Of a stretch of 46,987 nucleotides of DNA, positions 1-8,740 are shown piece after piece; positions within the stretch are counted from its first letter, which is position 1; each line of letters opens with the position of its first letter. Position numbers and translations under genes: made by a program. Source of the DNA: Chloroflexota bacterium (lineage in GTDB: Bacteria > Chloroflexota > Limnocylindria > Limnocylindrales > CSP1-4); assembly GCA_003158675.1 (NCBI GenBank), contig PMKN01000010.1:13019-60005 (forward strand). The letters run 5' to 3'. The notes under the pieces were generated by a model. It worked only from the letters and a program-made list of their open reading frames with translations. It was not told the DNA's origin and did no database searches.

Positions 1-1056
1 GAGCACATGCGCTACCTGACCGGCTTCCGGCTCCGCGACGGCGAAGACCGGGTAGCCGGTAACTCGGGTCGGTTCCTGGTTTCCGGCGACAAGACCCTCG
101 TCCTTGCCGATTCCAGATATCGACTCCAGGCGCAGGCCGAGGCGCCCGAAGCCCGGATTGAGCCAACGACTTACGACCTGGCGGCGATCTGGCCTGGTCT
201 GCTCGAGAGTGTCGGCGCCAGACGAGTTGGCGTGGAAGCCGATGCGGTCGACCATCGACTGTGGGAGGACCTCGCCAGGGCGGCGCCGGACGTCGAGATG
301 GTGGCGGTGCCAGGATGGGTCGAGGCGGACCGGGCGACCAAGGAGCCGTCCGAGGTGGACCGCATCCGAGCCGCCTGCGCGGTGGCCGACCGTGCTCTTG
401 CCTCGATCGTGCGCAGGATCAGGCCCGGAGTCAGAGAACGGGAACTCGCCCTGGCCCTGGAATGGGAGATGCGGACCTGCGGAGCAGAGGCGCTCGCCTT
501 CGATGTGGCGTGCCTCACCGGGTCCGATGCCGCGCTCCCGCACGGGTCGCCTTCCGAGCGCGAAGTCTGCCGGGGCCAGGTTCTGCTGTTCGACTTTGGG
601 GCGATGGTGGCCGGATATCGCAGTGACATGACCCGGACTCTGTTCGTGGGCGAGCCCACTGCGCGTGACGTGGCCGTCTACGAGGTTGTGGCCGCTGCCC
701 AGAATGCGGCAATCGACTTGCTATCCGCCGTTGCGCGAGGAGAGCACCTGCCGGTCAGTGGGATCGAGGCCGATGCCGCAGCGCGCCGTGTCATCGAGGC
801 GGCGGGGCACGGCGAGCATTTCGGGCACGGCACGGGCCACGGCATCGGACTGGCCACGCACGAGTTGCCGACGCTCAGTCTGGTCGGCACGACGGCTCCG
901 CTGCCCAGCCCAACCGTCTTCAGCGTCGAGCCGGGCATCTACCTCGACGGCGAGACCGGCGTCCGAATCGAGGACCTGGCGGTGTACGACACTGGAGCGC
1001 GGTCGCTGGAGTTGCTGACCTGCTTCCCGCGCGACGTGGTTGTCGTCGGGGTCTGA
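1..1056 (+). CDS. M24 family Xaa-Pro aminopeptidase/dipeptidase, 5' end outside window
   Basis: A cytosolic metallopeptidase of the PepP/PepQ type that removes residues next to proline. The reading frame is open to base 1, and the first visible residues (EHMRYLTGF) match the family's internal N-terminal-domain motif, so the ATG at 7 is unlikely to be the true start and the gene is truncated by the window edge. The catalytic pita-bread domain is complete. Metal ligands can be seen as Asp in FDFGA, Asp in SDMTRT, His in GHGTGHGIG, Glu in FSVEPGIY and Glu in VRIEDLAV. In many bacteria this gene sits directly before efp; here a histidine kinase gene lies between them. Family assignment is firm; whether it is an aminopeptidase or a dipeptidase is not resolved. 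Confidence 0.93.
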   Translation, partial: EHMRYLTGFRLRDGEDRVAGNSGRFLVSGDKTLVLADSRYRLQAQAEAPEARIEPTTYDLAAIWPGLLESVGARRVGVEADAVDHRLWEDLARAAPDVEMVAVPGWVEADRATKEPSEVDRIRAACAVADRALASIVRRIRPGVRERELALALEWEMRTCGAEALAFDVACLTGSDAALPHGSPSEREVCRGQVLLFDFGAMVAGYRSDMTRTLFVGEPTARDVAVYEVVAAAQNAAIDLLSAVARGEHLPVSGIEADAAARRVIEAAGHGEHFGHGTGHGIGLATHELPTLSLVGTTAPLPSPTVFSVEPGIYLDGETGVRIEDLAVYDTGARSLELLTCFPRDVVVVGV

Positions 1057-1155
1057 GCTGGGTCAAGGGTAGGGCCTGCCAACCGACGCCCCGTGCGACG
1101 GTGTACGTGTGCGCGGCGTGCGGCGAAGCCCAACCGGCCTGGCGGCCTCCTCCGA

Positions 1156-1183
1156 TTGCCACCACGGTCCGGACGACTAGACT
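1156..1183 (+). promoter_or_regulatory. Predicted sigma-70-type promoter of the hybrid histidine kinase gene
   Basis: A -35 box TTGCCA (1156-1161, five of six consensus bases) is separated by 16 nt from a -10 box TAGACT (1178-1183). It lies 43 nt before the TTG start at 1226, so this mRNA would have a short leader that includes the AAAGGAG ribosome binding site at 1215-1221. Confidence 0.6.
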
Positions 1184-1225
1184 GCGACAGTCGAGTCGGC
1201 AACAGCCGCTCGGGAAAGGAGTGAC

Positions 1226-3700
1226 TTGGACGCGTCGTTCCAGACCGAGCAGCCGAACGTCTCGGACGCCGGCGAGACGGAACTCCGGGCGCTCCTGGAT
1301 CGCTCAGGGACGGGCGTCCTGGTTCTGGATGCGGACAGCCTACGCGTCCTGGACGCCAACGCTTCGGCCCGGCGGGGCTTCGGTCTCCCGGCTGACCTGA
1401 CGGCCGTCACGTTTGGCGACATCGTCACGGACCCTCCCGTCAGGCACGCTCAGGCCTTCCTGCGGCGGCTGCGTCAAGGGCTGGTCGACCACCTCGTGTT
1501 CGAGACGACGAGGCGGATCGGCGGCGGCGACTCGAGCCCGATCGAGATCCGCCTCACCTACTCGGCCGATCCGAGGCCGCGATTCCTGGCTCTGGTTCTG
1601 GACGTGTCGGAACGCTCCAAACCGAATGAACTTGTGATCCGCCGGGAACGACTGCGCGACGCTCTGGCCGAGATCCTCCGGTCAATCACCAGGGTCAACG
1701 AGCGCGGTGAGCTGTACCGGGACGCGTGTCGCATCGCCGTGGAAACGGGCGGCTTCCGAATGGCCTGGATCGGTCTGGTGGATCCCGCCAGCGGCGAGAT
1801 CCAACCCGTGGCCTCCGCCGGCCACGTGGCGGGCTACTTGGACGTTCTCCACCTCTCGACTCGCGGCGACCCGCGCGGCCCGGGAATGACTGCAACGGCG
1901 ATCCAGACCATGCAACCGGTGGCGATCGCGGATCCCCGGACCGATCCGATGTTCCGGACCCTGAGATCGGAGGTGGAGGAGAGGGGCTATGAGTCTGCGG
2001 TCTCATTGCCGCTTGTGGTCGAAGGGGAGGCCATAGGCGCGCTCACTGTCTACGCCTCGATCGTCAACGCGTTTGGGGCCATCGAGGTAGAGCTGCTCCA
2101 GCACCTCGCCGACGACATCTCGTTCAAGCTAGAGGTAATCGGTCGAGAGGAGACGAGACGGGCGGCCGAAGCCGAGCGGGACCGGCTGGCAGCCGTGGTC
2201 GAGCAGGCCGGTGAGTCGGTGCTGATCACGGATCGCGACCGACTCATCATCTACGCCAACCCCGCATTCACCAGGATCACCGGCTATGAGTTGAGCGAAG
2301 TCCTGGGGCGCAGGTCGGACTTCCTGGCTGGCGAGTCTCAATCGCCCGAGAGTGGGGCTGCCATCGTGGAGGCCATCCGCGATGGCAAGTCGTGGGCCGG
2401 GCCCACCCGCGCTCGCCGCAAGGACGGGCCGGATACGGACCTGGCCATCTTGATCACGCCGCGCCGCGACCAGACCGGTGCAGTCGTTGGGTCCATCCTC
2501 ATCGCCCGGGACGTTTCGCGCGAGCGGTCGCTCGAAGCCCAGCTCGTGCAGTCGCAGAAGCTGGAAGCGATCGGTCGGCTCGCGGGCGGAATTGCCCATG
2601 ATTTCAACAACCTGCTAACGGCTATCTCCGGTTATTCGGAGATCCTCAAGGCCCAGCTGGACGCGGATGATCCACGTTCAGAGGATGTGCGCGAGATTCA
2701 GAGGGCAGCTGCCCGGGCGACCCAGCTGACGGGGCAGCTGTTGGCCTTCTCGCGCAGGCAGATCCTGAGGCCTCAGCCGCTCGATCCCAATGCAGTCGTG
2801 ATGGGACTCGAACCCATGCTCCGGCGCCTCATCGGCGAGGACGTGGAGATCTCGGTTCGTGCGGAGCGGGGCCTGGGCAGCATCCTTGCCGATCCAAACC
2901 AGCTCGATCAGGTCCTGGTCAACCTGGCCCTGAATGCCCGAGATGCGATGCCAGCCGGAGGGCGCCTGACGATAGAGGTGGACGAGGCCGATCTCGATGA
3001 GGAGTTCGTGGCCGTTCACGTTGGGTCGCACCCCGGGCCACATGTTGTGGTTCGAGTCAGCGACACGGGCGTGGGCATGACCAAGGAGGTTCTCGCCCAG
3101 GCGTTCGAGCCATTCTTCACCACCAAGGGACCAGGCAAGGGCACGGGTCTCGGTCTCTCCACTGTTCTCGGGATCATGGACCAGTCGAACGGCTACGTGG
3201 ACGTGGCCAGCGAGCCCGGGCATGGCACCACCTTCTACCTGTACCTTCCCAAGACGTCGGCGCCGCGCGCCGAAGCGGCCGCCCCACCGGACGGGAGGGC
3301 AACGGCGAGAGGGGCCGGCACGATCCTGGTTGTGGAGGACGAGGAGCCGGTTCGCGCGCTGCTGTGCCGCATCCTGCAGGGAGCCGGCTATACGGTCCTC
3401 GCGGCCGGGGCAGGCGAGGACGCGCTCGGTGTGGAAGCCGCACATAGCGGCCCGATTGATCTCCTCTTCACCGACGTTATCCTGCCGGGGATGAGCGGCC
3501 GTGATCTTGCCGAGCGCCTCAAGAGCCACAGGCCACGGATGCCCGTGCTCTACGCTTCTGGCTACAACCAGGAGATCGTCGCCGCACGCGGGGTGCTGGA
3601 GGCGGGCATCAGCTATCTGGCAAAGCCATACACCAGCGATGACGTCCTTCGACACGTGCGAAAGCTCGTCTGGCCGGGCCTGGAAGCATCAGAGAGCTGA
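1226..3700 (+). CDS. Hybrid sensor histidine kinase, PAS-GAF-PAS-HisKA-HATPase-REC
   Basis: An 824-residue signalling kinase without membrane segments, so probably cytosolic. Order of domains: PAS (about 15-130), GAF (about 145-310), PAS (about 320-435), HisKA with the phospho-acceptor H458 in AHDFNNLL, HATPase_c with N box (NLALNARDAM), G1 box (DTGVGM) and F/G2 boxes (EPFFTTKGPGKGTGLGLS), and a C-terminal receiver with phospho-acceptor D750 in LLFTDVILPGM and the conserved Lys in YLAKPY. The start is TTG at 1226 with AAAGGAG four bases upstream; the nearby GTG at 1221 is out of frame. It sits alone with its own promoter. No output regulator is adjacent, so the partner is unknown. The signal is unknown; the GAF domain could bind a small ligand. 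Confidence 0.93.
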   Translation: MDASFQTEQPNVSDAGETELRALLDRSGTGVLVLDADSLRVLDANASARRGFGLPADLTAVTFGDIVTDPPVRHAQAFLRRLRQGLVDHLVFETTRRIGGGDSSPIEIRLTYSADPRPRFLALVLDVSERSKPNELVIRRERLRDALAEILRSITRVNERGELYRDACRIAVETGGFRMAWIGLVDPASGEIQPVASAGHVAGYLDVLHLSTRGDPRGPGMTATAIQTMQPVAIADPRTDPMFRTLRSEVEERGYESAVSLPLVVEGEAIGALTVYASIVNAFGAIEVELLQHLADDISFKLEVIGREETRRAAEAERDRLAAVVEQAGESVLITDRDRLIIYANPAFTRITGYELSEVLGRRSDFLAGESQSPESGAAIVEAIRDGKSWAGPTRARRKDGPDTDLAILITPRRDQTGAVVGSILIARDVSRERSLEAQLVQSQKLEAIGRLAGGIAHDFNNLLTAISGYSEILKAQLDADDPRSEDVREIQRAAARATQLTGQLLAFSRRQILRPQPLDPNAVVMGLEPMLRRLIGEDVEISVRAERGLGSILADPNQLDQVLVNLALNARDAMPAGGRLTIEVDEADLDEEFVAVHVGSHPGPHVVVRVSDTGVGMTKEVLAQAFEPFFTTKGPGKGTGLGLSTVLGIMDQSNGYVDVASEPGHGTTFYLYLPKTSAPRAEAAAPPDGRATARGAGTILVVEDEEPVRALLCRILQGAGYTVLAAGAGEDALGVEAAHSGPIDLLFTDVILPGMSGRDLAERLKSHRPRMPVLYASGYNQEIVAARGVLEAGISYLAKPYTSDDVLRHVRKLVWPGLEASES

Positions 3701-3719
3701 GCCAGGGACTCCACTCGGC

Positions 3720-3725
3720 TACAAT
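3720..3725 (+). promoter_or_regulatory. -10 box TACAAT upstream of efp
   Basis: TACAAT matches the TATAAT consensus at five of six bases and lies 59 nt before the efp ATG. No convincing -35 box is present at the usual distance. AAGGAG at 3767-3772 is the nearest ribosome binding site, with a rather long 12-nt spacer. Confidence 0.5.
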
Positions 3726-3784
3726 CTGGCGTCGGCAGAAACGTCGATGACGTCCGCCTTCATGCCAAGGAGCCTTCCTCGACC

Positions 3785-4342
3785 ATGATTTCGACAAGCG
3801 ACCTGCACAAGGGTGTGACCATCGAGCTCGATGGCGACCTGTGGCAGATCCTCGACTATCACCACCTCAAGATCGGACGAGGCTCCGCCCAGGTCCGAAT
3901 CAAGCTCCGCAACGTCAAGCGCGGCCAGACGGTCGAGCGATCCTTCCAGGCCGGCGATCGGTGGCCTCGCGTCCAACTCGATCATCGCCAGATCCAGTTC
4001 CTATACCAGGACGGCAACGACTACCACTTCATGGAGACCGAGAGCTACGAACAGTTCCACCTGACCGCCGAGCAGCTCGACGACGCGGTCAGCTACCTCA
4101 AGGAGTCGATGCTCCTCGATCGCACGAGCTACGAGGGCGAGACCATCGGCGTCGAGCTTCCGGTCACGGTCGACCTCAAGGTCGTCGAAACCGAACCTGG
4201 GTTTGCCGGCGATACGCAAACGGGCGCACGCAAGGCGGCCAAACTGGAGACGGGCCTGACCATCCAGGTCCCGATCTTCGTTGGCGAGGGCGACACGGTC
4301 CGCGTCGACACTCGAACCGGCGAGTATCAGACTCGGCTCTGA
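3785..4342 (+). CDS. efp: Translation elongation factor P
   Basis: 185 residues, the usual EF-P length, with KOW-like N domain and two OB domains. EF-P binds between the ribosomal P and E sites and rescues stalling at polyproline. The loop that reaches into the peptidyl-transferase centre reads LKIGRGSA, so the tip residue is R32, as in Thermus and in the rhamnosylated Pseudomonas type, rather than the beta-lysylated lysine of E. coli. The C-terminal signature (VDTRTGEY) is intact. Start ATG at 3785. No EarP- or EpmA-like modifying enzyme gene is in the window. Confidence 0.97.
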   Translation: MISTSDLHKGVTIELDGDLWQILDYHHLKIGRGSAQVRIKLRNVKRGQTVERSFQAGDRWPRVQLDHRQIQFLYQDGNDYHFMETESYEQFHLTAEQLDDAVSYLKESMLLDRTSYEGETIGVELPVTVDLKVVETEPGFAGDTQTGARKAAKLETGLTIQVPIFVGEGDTVRVDTRTGEYQTRL

Positions 4343-4397
4343 TCCAGGTAATCAAGCCGGCGATCGTGGCGCCGGGTCATGGCCAGGAGGACCCGCA

Positions 4398-5999
4398 GTG
4401 AGCCGCAGCGGGCCGCCGCATAACGAGCCCCTCTGGGGCGATTTGCCGTTGGACGAGCCCCAGGATCCGCGGGATCGATCGTTGCCGCCGGACTGGGCGC
4501 TGCCGTCGTGGGATTCGATCCCGGCCGAAGAAGCCTCGTCGCCCAGGCGGCCGCGCCCGCGTGGCCCGGCGCCGACACCTGACGCGGGTCCCGCCGCGTT
4601 CGCGGCAGCCACGGCACCGCCGCCGGCGGAAGTCCCGCGCCGCGAGCCGGCCGGCGGCTTCGCCCTCCATATCCGGGCAGTGAGCGAGATCACGCGGGCG
4701 GTCCGGGACGCCGTGCGCGGCGACCTGGAGTTGCGCGACGTTTGGGTGGAGGGCGAGGTCGGTCGCGTCACGGTCTCATCAGCCGGCCATGCCTACTTCA
4801 CGCTGAAGGACGAGCACAGCCAGTTGGCTTGCGTCTTCTTTCGCGACGAGCGCCTGGCATCGCCGTTCGAGGCCCGGACGGGGCTGCGAGCGGTCGTTCA
4901 TGGCCGTGTGGACGTGTTCGAGTCCCAGGGCGTCTATCAGCTGTATGTGGCGGCCATCCAGCCGGCCGGATTCGGAGACCTGGCGCTCCAGTTCGAGGCG
5001 CTCAAGGCGAAGCTGGCGGCCGAGGGCCTCTTCGACAGCGGCCGCAAACGGCAGCTGCCGGAGCGGCCGGCCACGATAGGCGTGGCCACGAGCCCGACCG
5101 GGGCCGTCTGGCACGATATCTGTCATGTCGTCGCCCGACGCTGGCCGCTGGCGCGGCTTGTCCTCTCGCCATGCCAGGTGCAGGGCGAGGGCGCCGCCGC
5201 GAGCATCGTCGCGGCACTGGACCGTTTGACTCGCTGGGGTGGGCAGTGCCTCGCCGAGGGACGGCCGCAGGAGGCTCCGGCGGTGGTGATCCTGGCCCGC
5301 GGCGGCGGGTCGCTGGAAGACCTGTGGCCGTTCAACGACGAGCGGGTCGTGCGCGCAGTCGTCTCCCAGCCGGTGCCCGTCGTCTGCGGAGTTGGCCACG
5401 AGGTCGACGTGACGCTGGCCGATTTCGCCGCGGACGTCCGCGCCCCCACGCCTTCGGCCGCCGCCGAGATGGTCGTGCCGGATCGGGCCGAGGTGGCGGC
5501 TGGGTTGCGGGAGTTGTCGCGCCGGGCCGGAGCTCACGCGTTGCGAGCCAATGCGAATGCGAGATCCGGGCTGGCGGCCGAGCAACGGGCGCTGGATCGG
5601 CTGCGGCCCTCGGCTCAGCTGGCGCAGGCGCGCGAACGTGCCGGCCAAGTCCTGGACAGAGCTACGCGAGCGTTGAGGGCGGAGATCGCCCGGCGGGCGG
5701 AGGCCGAACGGCGGTACGCGGCAATCCTTGCGCCTAGCCTCGCGGCACGCCTCGGGATGGCCCGTGTGGCATTGGAACGCGGCTCGGGAGCGCTCGTCGC
5801 CCTCGGCCCGCAAGCGACGCTCGACCGAGGTTATGCCATCGTCCGACGCCGCTCGGACGGCGCCGTGGTGAGATCGCCGTCTCACGCGCCCGCCGGCGAG
5901 CGGTTGGCTGTGCGTGTCGCGCAGGGCGAGATCGAGGCCACGGTGGATCGCGATTCGGTCCGCGATTCCGTCGGTGATTCAGGTGGCAGGGGCGCATGA
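4398..5999 (+). CDS. xseA: Exodeoxyribonuclease VII large subunit
   Basis: Catalytic subunit of ExoVII, which degrades single-stranded DNA into oligonucleotides in the cytosol with XseB. The GTG at 4398 is chosen because AGGAGG lies at 4385-4390 with a 7-nt spacer; a longer frame back to 4281 would overlap efp. Product 533 residues. Residues 1 to about 85 are a Pro/Ala-rich low-complexity extension not found in E. coli XseA. Then comes the OB fold (VWVEGEVGRVTVSSAGHAYF), followed by the catalytic domain (VATSPTGAVWHD, ILARGGGSLEDLWPFND, GVGHEVDVTLADFAADVRAP) and a long alpha-helical region, ending with the conserved LDRGYAIVR motif. Its stop overlaps the next small ORF by four bases. Confidence 0.95.
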   Translation: MSRSGPPHNEPLWGDLPLDEPQDPRDRSLPPDWALPSWDSIPAEEASSPRRPRPRGPAPTPDAGPAAFAAATAPPPAEVPRREPAGGFALHIRAVSEITRAVRDAVRGDLELRDVWVEGEVGRVTVSSAGHAYFTLKDEHSQLACVFFRDERLASPFEARTGLRAVVHGRVDVFESQGVYQLYVAAIQPAGFGDLALQFEALKAKLAAEGLFDSGRKRQLPERPATIGVATSPTGAVWHDICHVVARRWPLARLVLSPCQVQGEGAAASIVAALDRLTRWGGQCLAEGRPQEAPAVVILARGGGSLEDLWPFNDERVVRAVVSQPVPVVCGVGHEVDVTLADFAADVRAPTPSAAAEMVVPDRAEVAAGLRELSRRAGAHALRANANARSGLAAEQRALDRLRPSAQLAQARERAGQVLDRATRALRAEIARRAEAERRYAAILAPSLAARLGMARVALERGSGALVALGPQATLDRGYAIVRRRSDGAVVRSPSHAPAGERLAVRVAQGEIEATVDRDSVRDSVGDSGGRGA

Positions 6000-6166
6000 T
6001 GGGCGAGGCTCTAGCAGCGGCCCTGCTGATAGGTGGCGGCCTGGCTCTCTTCGTGATATGCATTCGCATCGGAACTCTCCTAGGAAGGCGCCTGGACCGC
6101 TCCCTGGAGGCACGTGCCACGGCCGGTGACGCCGGACCGAGCGAGGAGGTATCCACTGATGAGTGA
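5996..6166 (+). CDS. Small single-span membrane protein between xseA and xseB, unknown function
   Basis: A 56-codon ORF starting ATG-ATG at 5996/5999. It overlaps the xseA stop (ATGA) and runs 8 nt into xseB. Residues about 4-22 (ALAAALLIGGGLALFVICI) form one hydrophobic helix, followed by Arg-rich IRIGTLLGRRLDRS and an acidic tail ending in EEVSTDE. This is what a small N-out/C-in membrane protein looks like. The coding case rests on tight packing: without it there would be a 162-bp hole between two subunits of one enzyme that are normally adjacent. I recognise no family. There is no clear ribosome binding site, so translation would depend on coupling to xseA. It could also be a non-coding spacer. 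Confidence 0.6.
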   Translation: MMGEALAAALLIGGGLALFVICIRIGTLLGRRLDRSLEARATAGDAGPSEEVSTDE

Positions 6167-6431
6167 TCGTCCGACGGAGGCATCGCCCGTCGATGTCGGG
6201 ACTCTGACATTCGACGAGGCGCTGCTGGATCTCCAGAGGACCGTTGCCGAGCTGGAGCAGGGCGGCCTTCCGCTCGAGCGCTCGCTCGAGTTGTACGAAC
6301 GCGGCGTCGCGCTCCACGAACGGTGCGCCGCGCTCCTCAGCGACGCCGAGCTGCGCGTTCAGCGTTTGCTGGAGCGCGCCGCGGGCCAGATCGTCGCGGC
6401 CGAAGCCCGTTCCGATGAAGAGGCCGACTAG
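6159..6431 (+). CDS. xseB: Exodeoxyribonuclease VII small subunit
   Basis: 90 residues. XseB subunits assemble on the helical arm of XseA and are required for nuclease activity. The family core is visible as LTFDEALLDLQRTVAELEQG followed by LPLERSLELYERGVALHERC, a two-helix coiled coil. The start is the ATG at 6159 with AGGAGGT at 6144-6150 and an 8-nt spacer; an upstream in-frame GTG at 6114 lacks such a site. It overlaps the preceding small membrane ORF by 8 nt, so all three are likely co-translated. Confidence 0.94.
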   Translation: MSDRPTEASPVDVGTLTFDEALLDLQRTVAELEQGGLPLERSLELYERGVALHERCAALLSDAELRVQRLLERAAGQIVAAEARSDEEAD

Positions 6432-6434
6432 CTG

Positions 6435-6440
6435 TAGACT
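6435..6440 (+). promoter_or_regulatory. -10 box TAGACT upstream of dxs
   Basis: TAGACT just after the xseB stop, about 93 nt before the dxs start; the same hexamer serves the histidine kinase and cbiM promoters in this window. No good -35 box is visible, so this is a possible internal promoter rather than a firm one. Confidence 0.4.
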
Positions 6441-6532
6441 GCCGGCCAGGACCAAACAAGGCGGCGCTCGCACGACACCGGAGCGACGCCGCAGCAAGGG
6501 CGGAATTGGGGATACGCCCGGGGAGTAACTAC

Positions 6533-8656
6533 TTGGCGATCCTGCCCACTCTCCAGGGCCCGGGCGATTTGCGGGGCCTCAGCTACCAGGAGCTGAACGG
6601 CCTCGCCGCAGAGATTCGCGAGTACATCGTCGCGACGGTCTCCAAGACGGGCGGCCATCTCGGATCGTCGCTCGGCGTGGTCGAGATGGCCATCGCCCTG
6701 CATCTGGTTCTCGAATCGCCGCGCGACAAGATCGCCTGGGACACTGGCCACCAGGCCTATGCCCACAAGCTCCTGACAGGCCGATACGACAGGTTCGGGA
6801 CTCTCCGCCAGCTGGGCGGCATCGGCGGGTTTCCGCGGCGGGCAGAGTCTGAGCACGACGTCTTCGACGGCGGGCACGCCGGCACCGGGCTCTCGATCGC
6901 TCAGGGTCTCGCCACGGCGCGCGACCTGCGCCACTCGATGGAGCGGATTGCGGTGGTCGTCGGCGACGCCGCGCTGATCAGCGGTCTCTCGCTGGAGGCC
7001 CTCAACGATATCGGCCATCGACAGACTCAGATGCTGATCGTCCTGAACGACAACGCCATGTCCATCAGCCCGACGGTGGGGGCGTTCAGCCAGTACTTCT
7101 CGACGCTCAAGCTGTCCAGCGCGTGGAGGCAGAGCAAGACCGCATACGACCGGATCGTCGAATCACTGCCGGTCGTGGGCCAGCCCGCCCTCACGCTGTC
7201 GCGTCGCATTCGGCGAATGGTCGTCAACTTCGCCCAGCCCGGCCAGCTCTTCGAAGACCTCGGCATCACGTACCTGGGCGTCATTCCGGGCCACAACATC
7301 GCCGGTTTGGAGCACATCTTCCGGGCTGCCCTGGAGGTTCCGGGACCCGTGCTCGTCCACGTTCGGACGCGCAAGGGCCGCGGCTATCGCCCCGCGGAGC
7401 GGGACCAGATCGGTTTCCACGGCGCGGCCCTGCCGCCCATGATCGATGAAGTCGAAGCGCGACCGCCGGACATCCACACCGCGATCGCTCATCAGGCCAT
7501 GACCGGCCCCGCCATGGCCCGCAAAGAGAGCGCGGTGCCGACGCCGGGTCTGCCGGACGACGCCCCTGTGGAGCCCTCCGGCAACGGCAACTCTGCCGCC
7601 GGTGGTGCCGACATGGGCACCCCGTCGCAGGCCGCGCGGGCAGCGGCATCGTCTCGGCCAGCCAACTACACCTACCATTTCTCCAAGGAGCTGATCGAGC
7701 TGGCTCGGGTCGACCGCCGGATCGTGGCCGTGACGGCCGGGATGCCTACTGGCACCGGACTCCATGCCTTCGAGATGGAGTTCCCGGACCGGTTCATAGA
7801 CGTCGGGATCGCCGAGCAGCATGCCGTGGCTCTGTCTGCGGGCATGGCCCTGGCTGGCGAGCGGCCAGTCGTTGCCCTGTACTCCACGTTTCTCCAGCGC
7901 GCCTTCGATCAGGAGGTCCATGACGTCTGCCAGAACGACGTTCCGGTGGTAATTGCTGTGGATCGGGCGGGGCTGGTAGGGGAGGACGGGACGAGTCATC
8001 AGGGCATGTTCACGCTGCCGACTCAGCGTCAGCTGCCGAACATGATCATTGCCAGCCCGAAGGACGAGCAGGAGCTCCACTCTCTGGTCAAGACTGCCTT
8101 CGCCCAGACGCATCCATTTTCAATCCACTACCCCCGCGACCCCGGTTTCGGTGTTCCGGAGCGACCGTCGGAGGTTCTGCCGGTTGGCGTCGGAGAAGTC
8201 CTGCGGGACGGAAGCCAGATCCTGATCGTCGGCTTCGGCCCAATCGTCGAGCGCGGCCGCCAGGCCGCCGAACTTCTCGAGCGGGACGGGTGGTCGGTTG
8301 GCCTCATCAACGCCCGATATGCCAAGCCGTTGGATCGCCAGTTGATCCTGGATCAGGCCCGCGGCAAGAAGCTCCTCGTGACCCTGGAGGAGAGCGTGGT
8401 GACCGGCGGGTTTGGAAGCGGCGTCCTGGACCTGATCGAAGAGGCACGCGTCGCCGAACCTGTTTACCGAGATGTCACGGTCAAGATCATCGGCATACCG
8501 ACCGATCGGTTCGTCGATCACGGTCAGGTTGACGTGTTGCGCCGGCTTCTTCGCCTGGATTCAGAGGGCATCGCCGATCAAATACGCGAGACGCTGACGC
8601 GGCTCCGGGTCGCCCCGGCGGGAGCGGCAGCGTCCACGGCCGCGAAAGCCCGCTGA
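6533..8656 (+). CDS. dxs: 1-deoxy-D-xylulose-5-phosphate synthase
   Basis: Thiamine-diphosphate enzyme that joins pyruvate and glyceraldehyde 3-phosphate, the entry step of the MEP isoprenoid pathway. I take TTG at 6533 (GGGGAG at 6520-6525, 7-nt spacer), giving 707 residues; an upstream in-frame TTG at 6506 has no site. Motifs: TGGHLGSSLGVVEM, WDTGHQAY, LNDNAMSISP, VDVGIAEQHAV with the catalytic Glu, and DRAGLVGEDGTSHQG. Two oddities: the ThDP/Mg motif reads GDA (144-146) instead of GDG, and an Ala/Gly/Pro-rich linker of about 70 residues separates the N-terminal domain from the pyrimidine-binding domain, making the protein longer than the usual 620-640. ispH downstream is the last step of the same pathway. 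Confidence 0.95.
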   Translation: MAILPTLQGPGDLRGLSYQELNGLAAEIREYIVATVSKTGGHLGSSLGVVEMAIALHLVLESPRDKIAWDTGHQAYAHKLLTGRYDRFGTLRQLGGIGGFPRRAESEHDVFDGGHAGTGLSIAQGLATARDLRHSMERIAVVVGDAALISGLSLEALNDIGHRQTQMLIVLNDNAMSISPTVGAFSQYFSTLKLSSAWRQSKTAYDRIVESLPVVGQPALTLSRRIRRMVVNFAQPGQLFEDLGITYLGVIPGHNIAGLEHIFRAALEVPGPVLVHVRTRKGRGYRPAERDQIGFHGAALPPMIDEVEARPPDIHTAIAHQAMTGPAMARKESAVPTPGLPDDAPVEPSGNGNSAAGGADMGTPSQAARAAASSRPANYTYHFSKELIELARVDRRIVAVTAGMPTGTGLHAFEMEFPDRFIDVGIAEQHAVALSAGMALAGERPVVALYSTFLQRAFDQEVHDVCQNDVPVVIAVDRAGLVGEDGTSHQGMFTLPTQRQLPNMIIASPKDEQELHSLVKTAFAQTHPFSIHYPRDPGFGVPERPSEVLPVGVGEVLRDGSQILIVGFGPIVERGRQAAELLERDGWSVGLINARYAKPLDRQLILDQARGKKLLVTLEESVVTGGFGSGVLDLIEEARVAEPVYRDVTVKIIGIPTDRFVDHGQVDVLRRLLRLDSEGIADQIRETLTRLRVAPAGAAASTAAKAR

Positions 8657-8740
8657 CAATGGTCGAACTGCCGGCGCGCGGCGCTGGGCCTCGCGCTCCT
8701 GCGCAGCACGAGGTGATCCGCTTGTGACACGATTGAGGGC

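Noticed and set aside
1101-1160. Short Cys-containing frame MYVCAACGEA as a zinc-ribbon peptide
   Set aside because: No ribosome binding site, runs into the kinase gene in another frame and shows no second Cys pair.
4281-4397. Longer N terminus for xseA inside efp
   Set aside because: The GTG at 4398 has a strong AGGAGG site; the longer form would overlap efp by 62 bases with no binding site.
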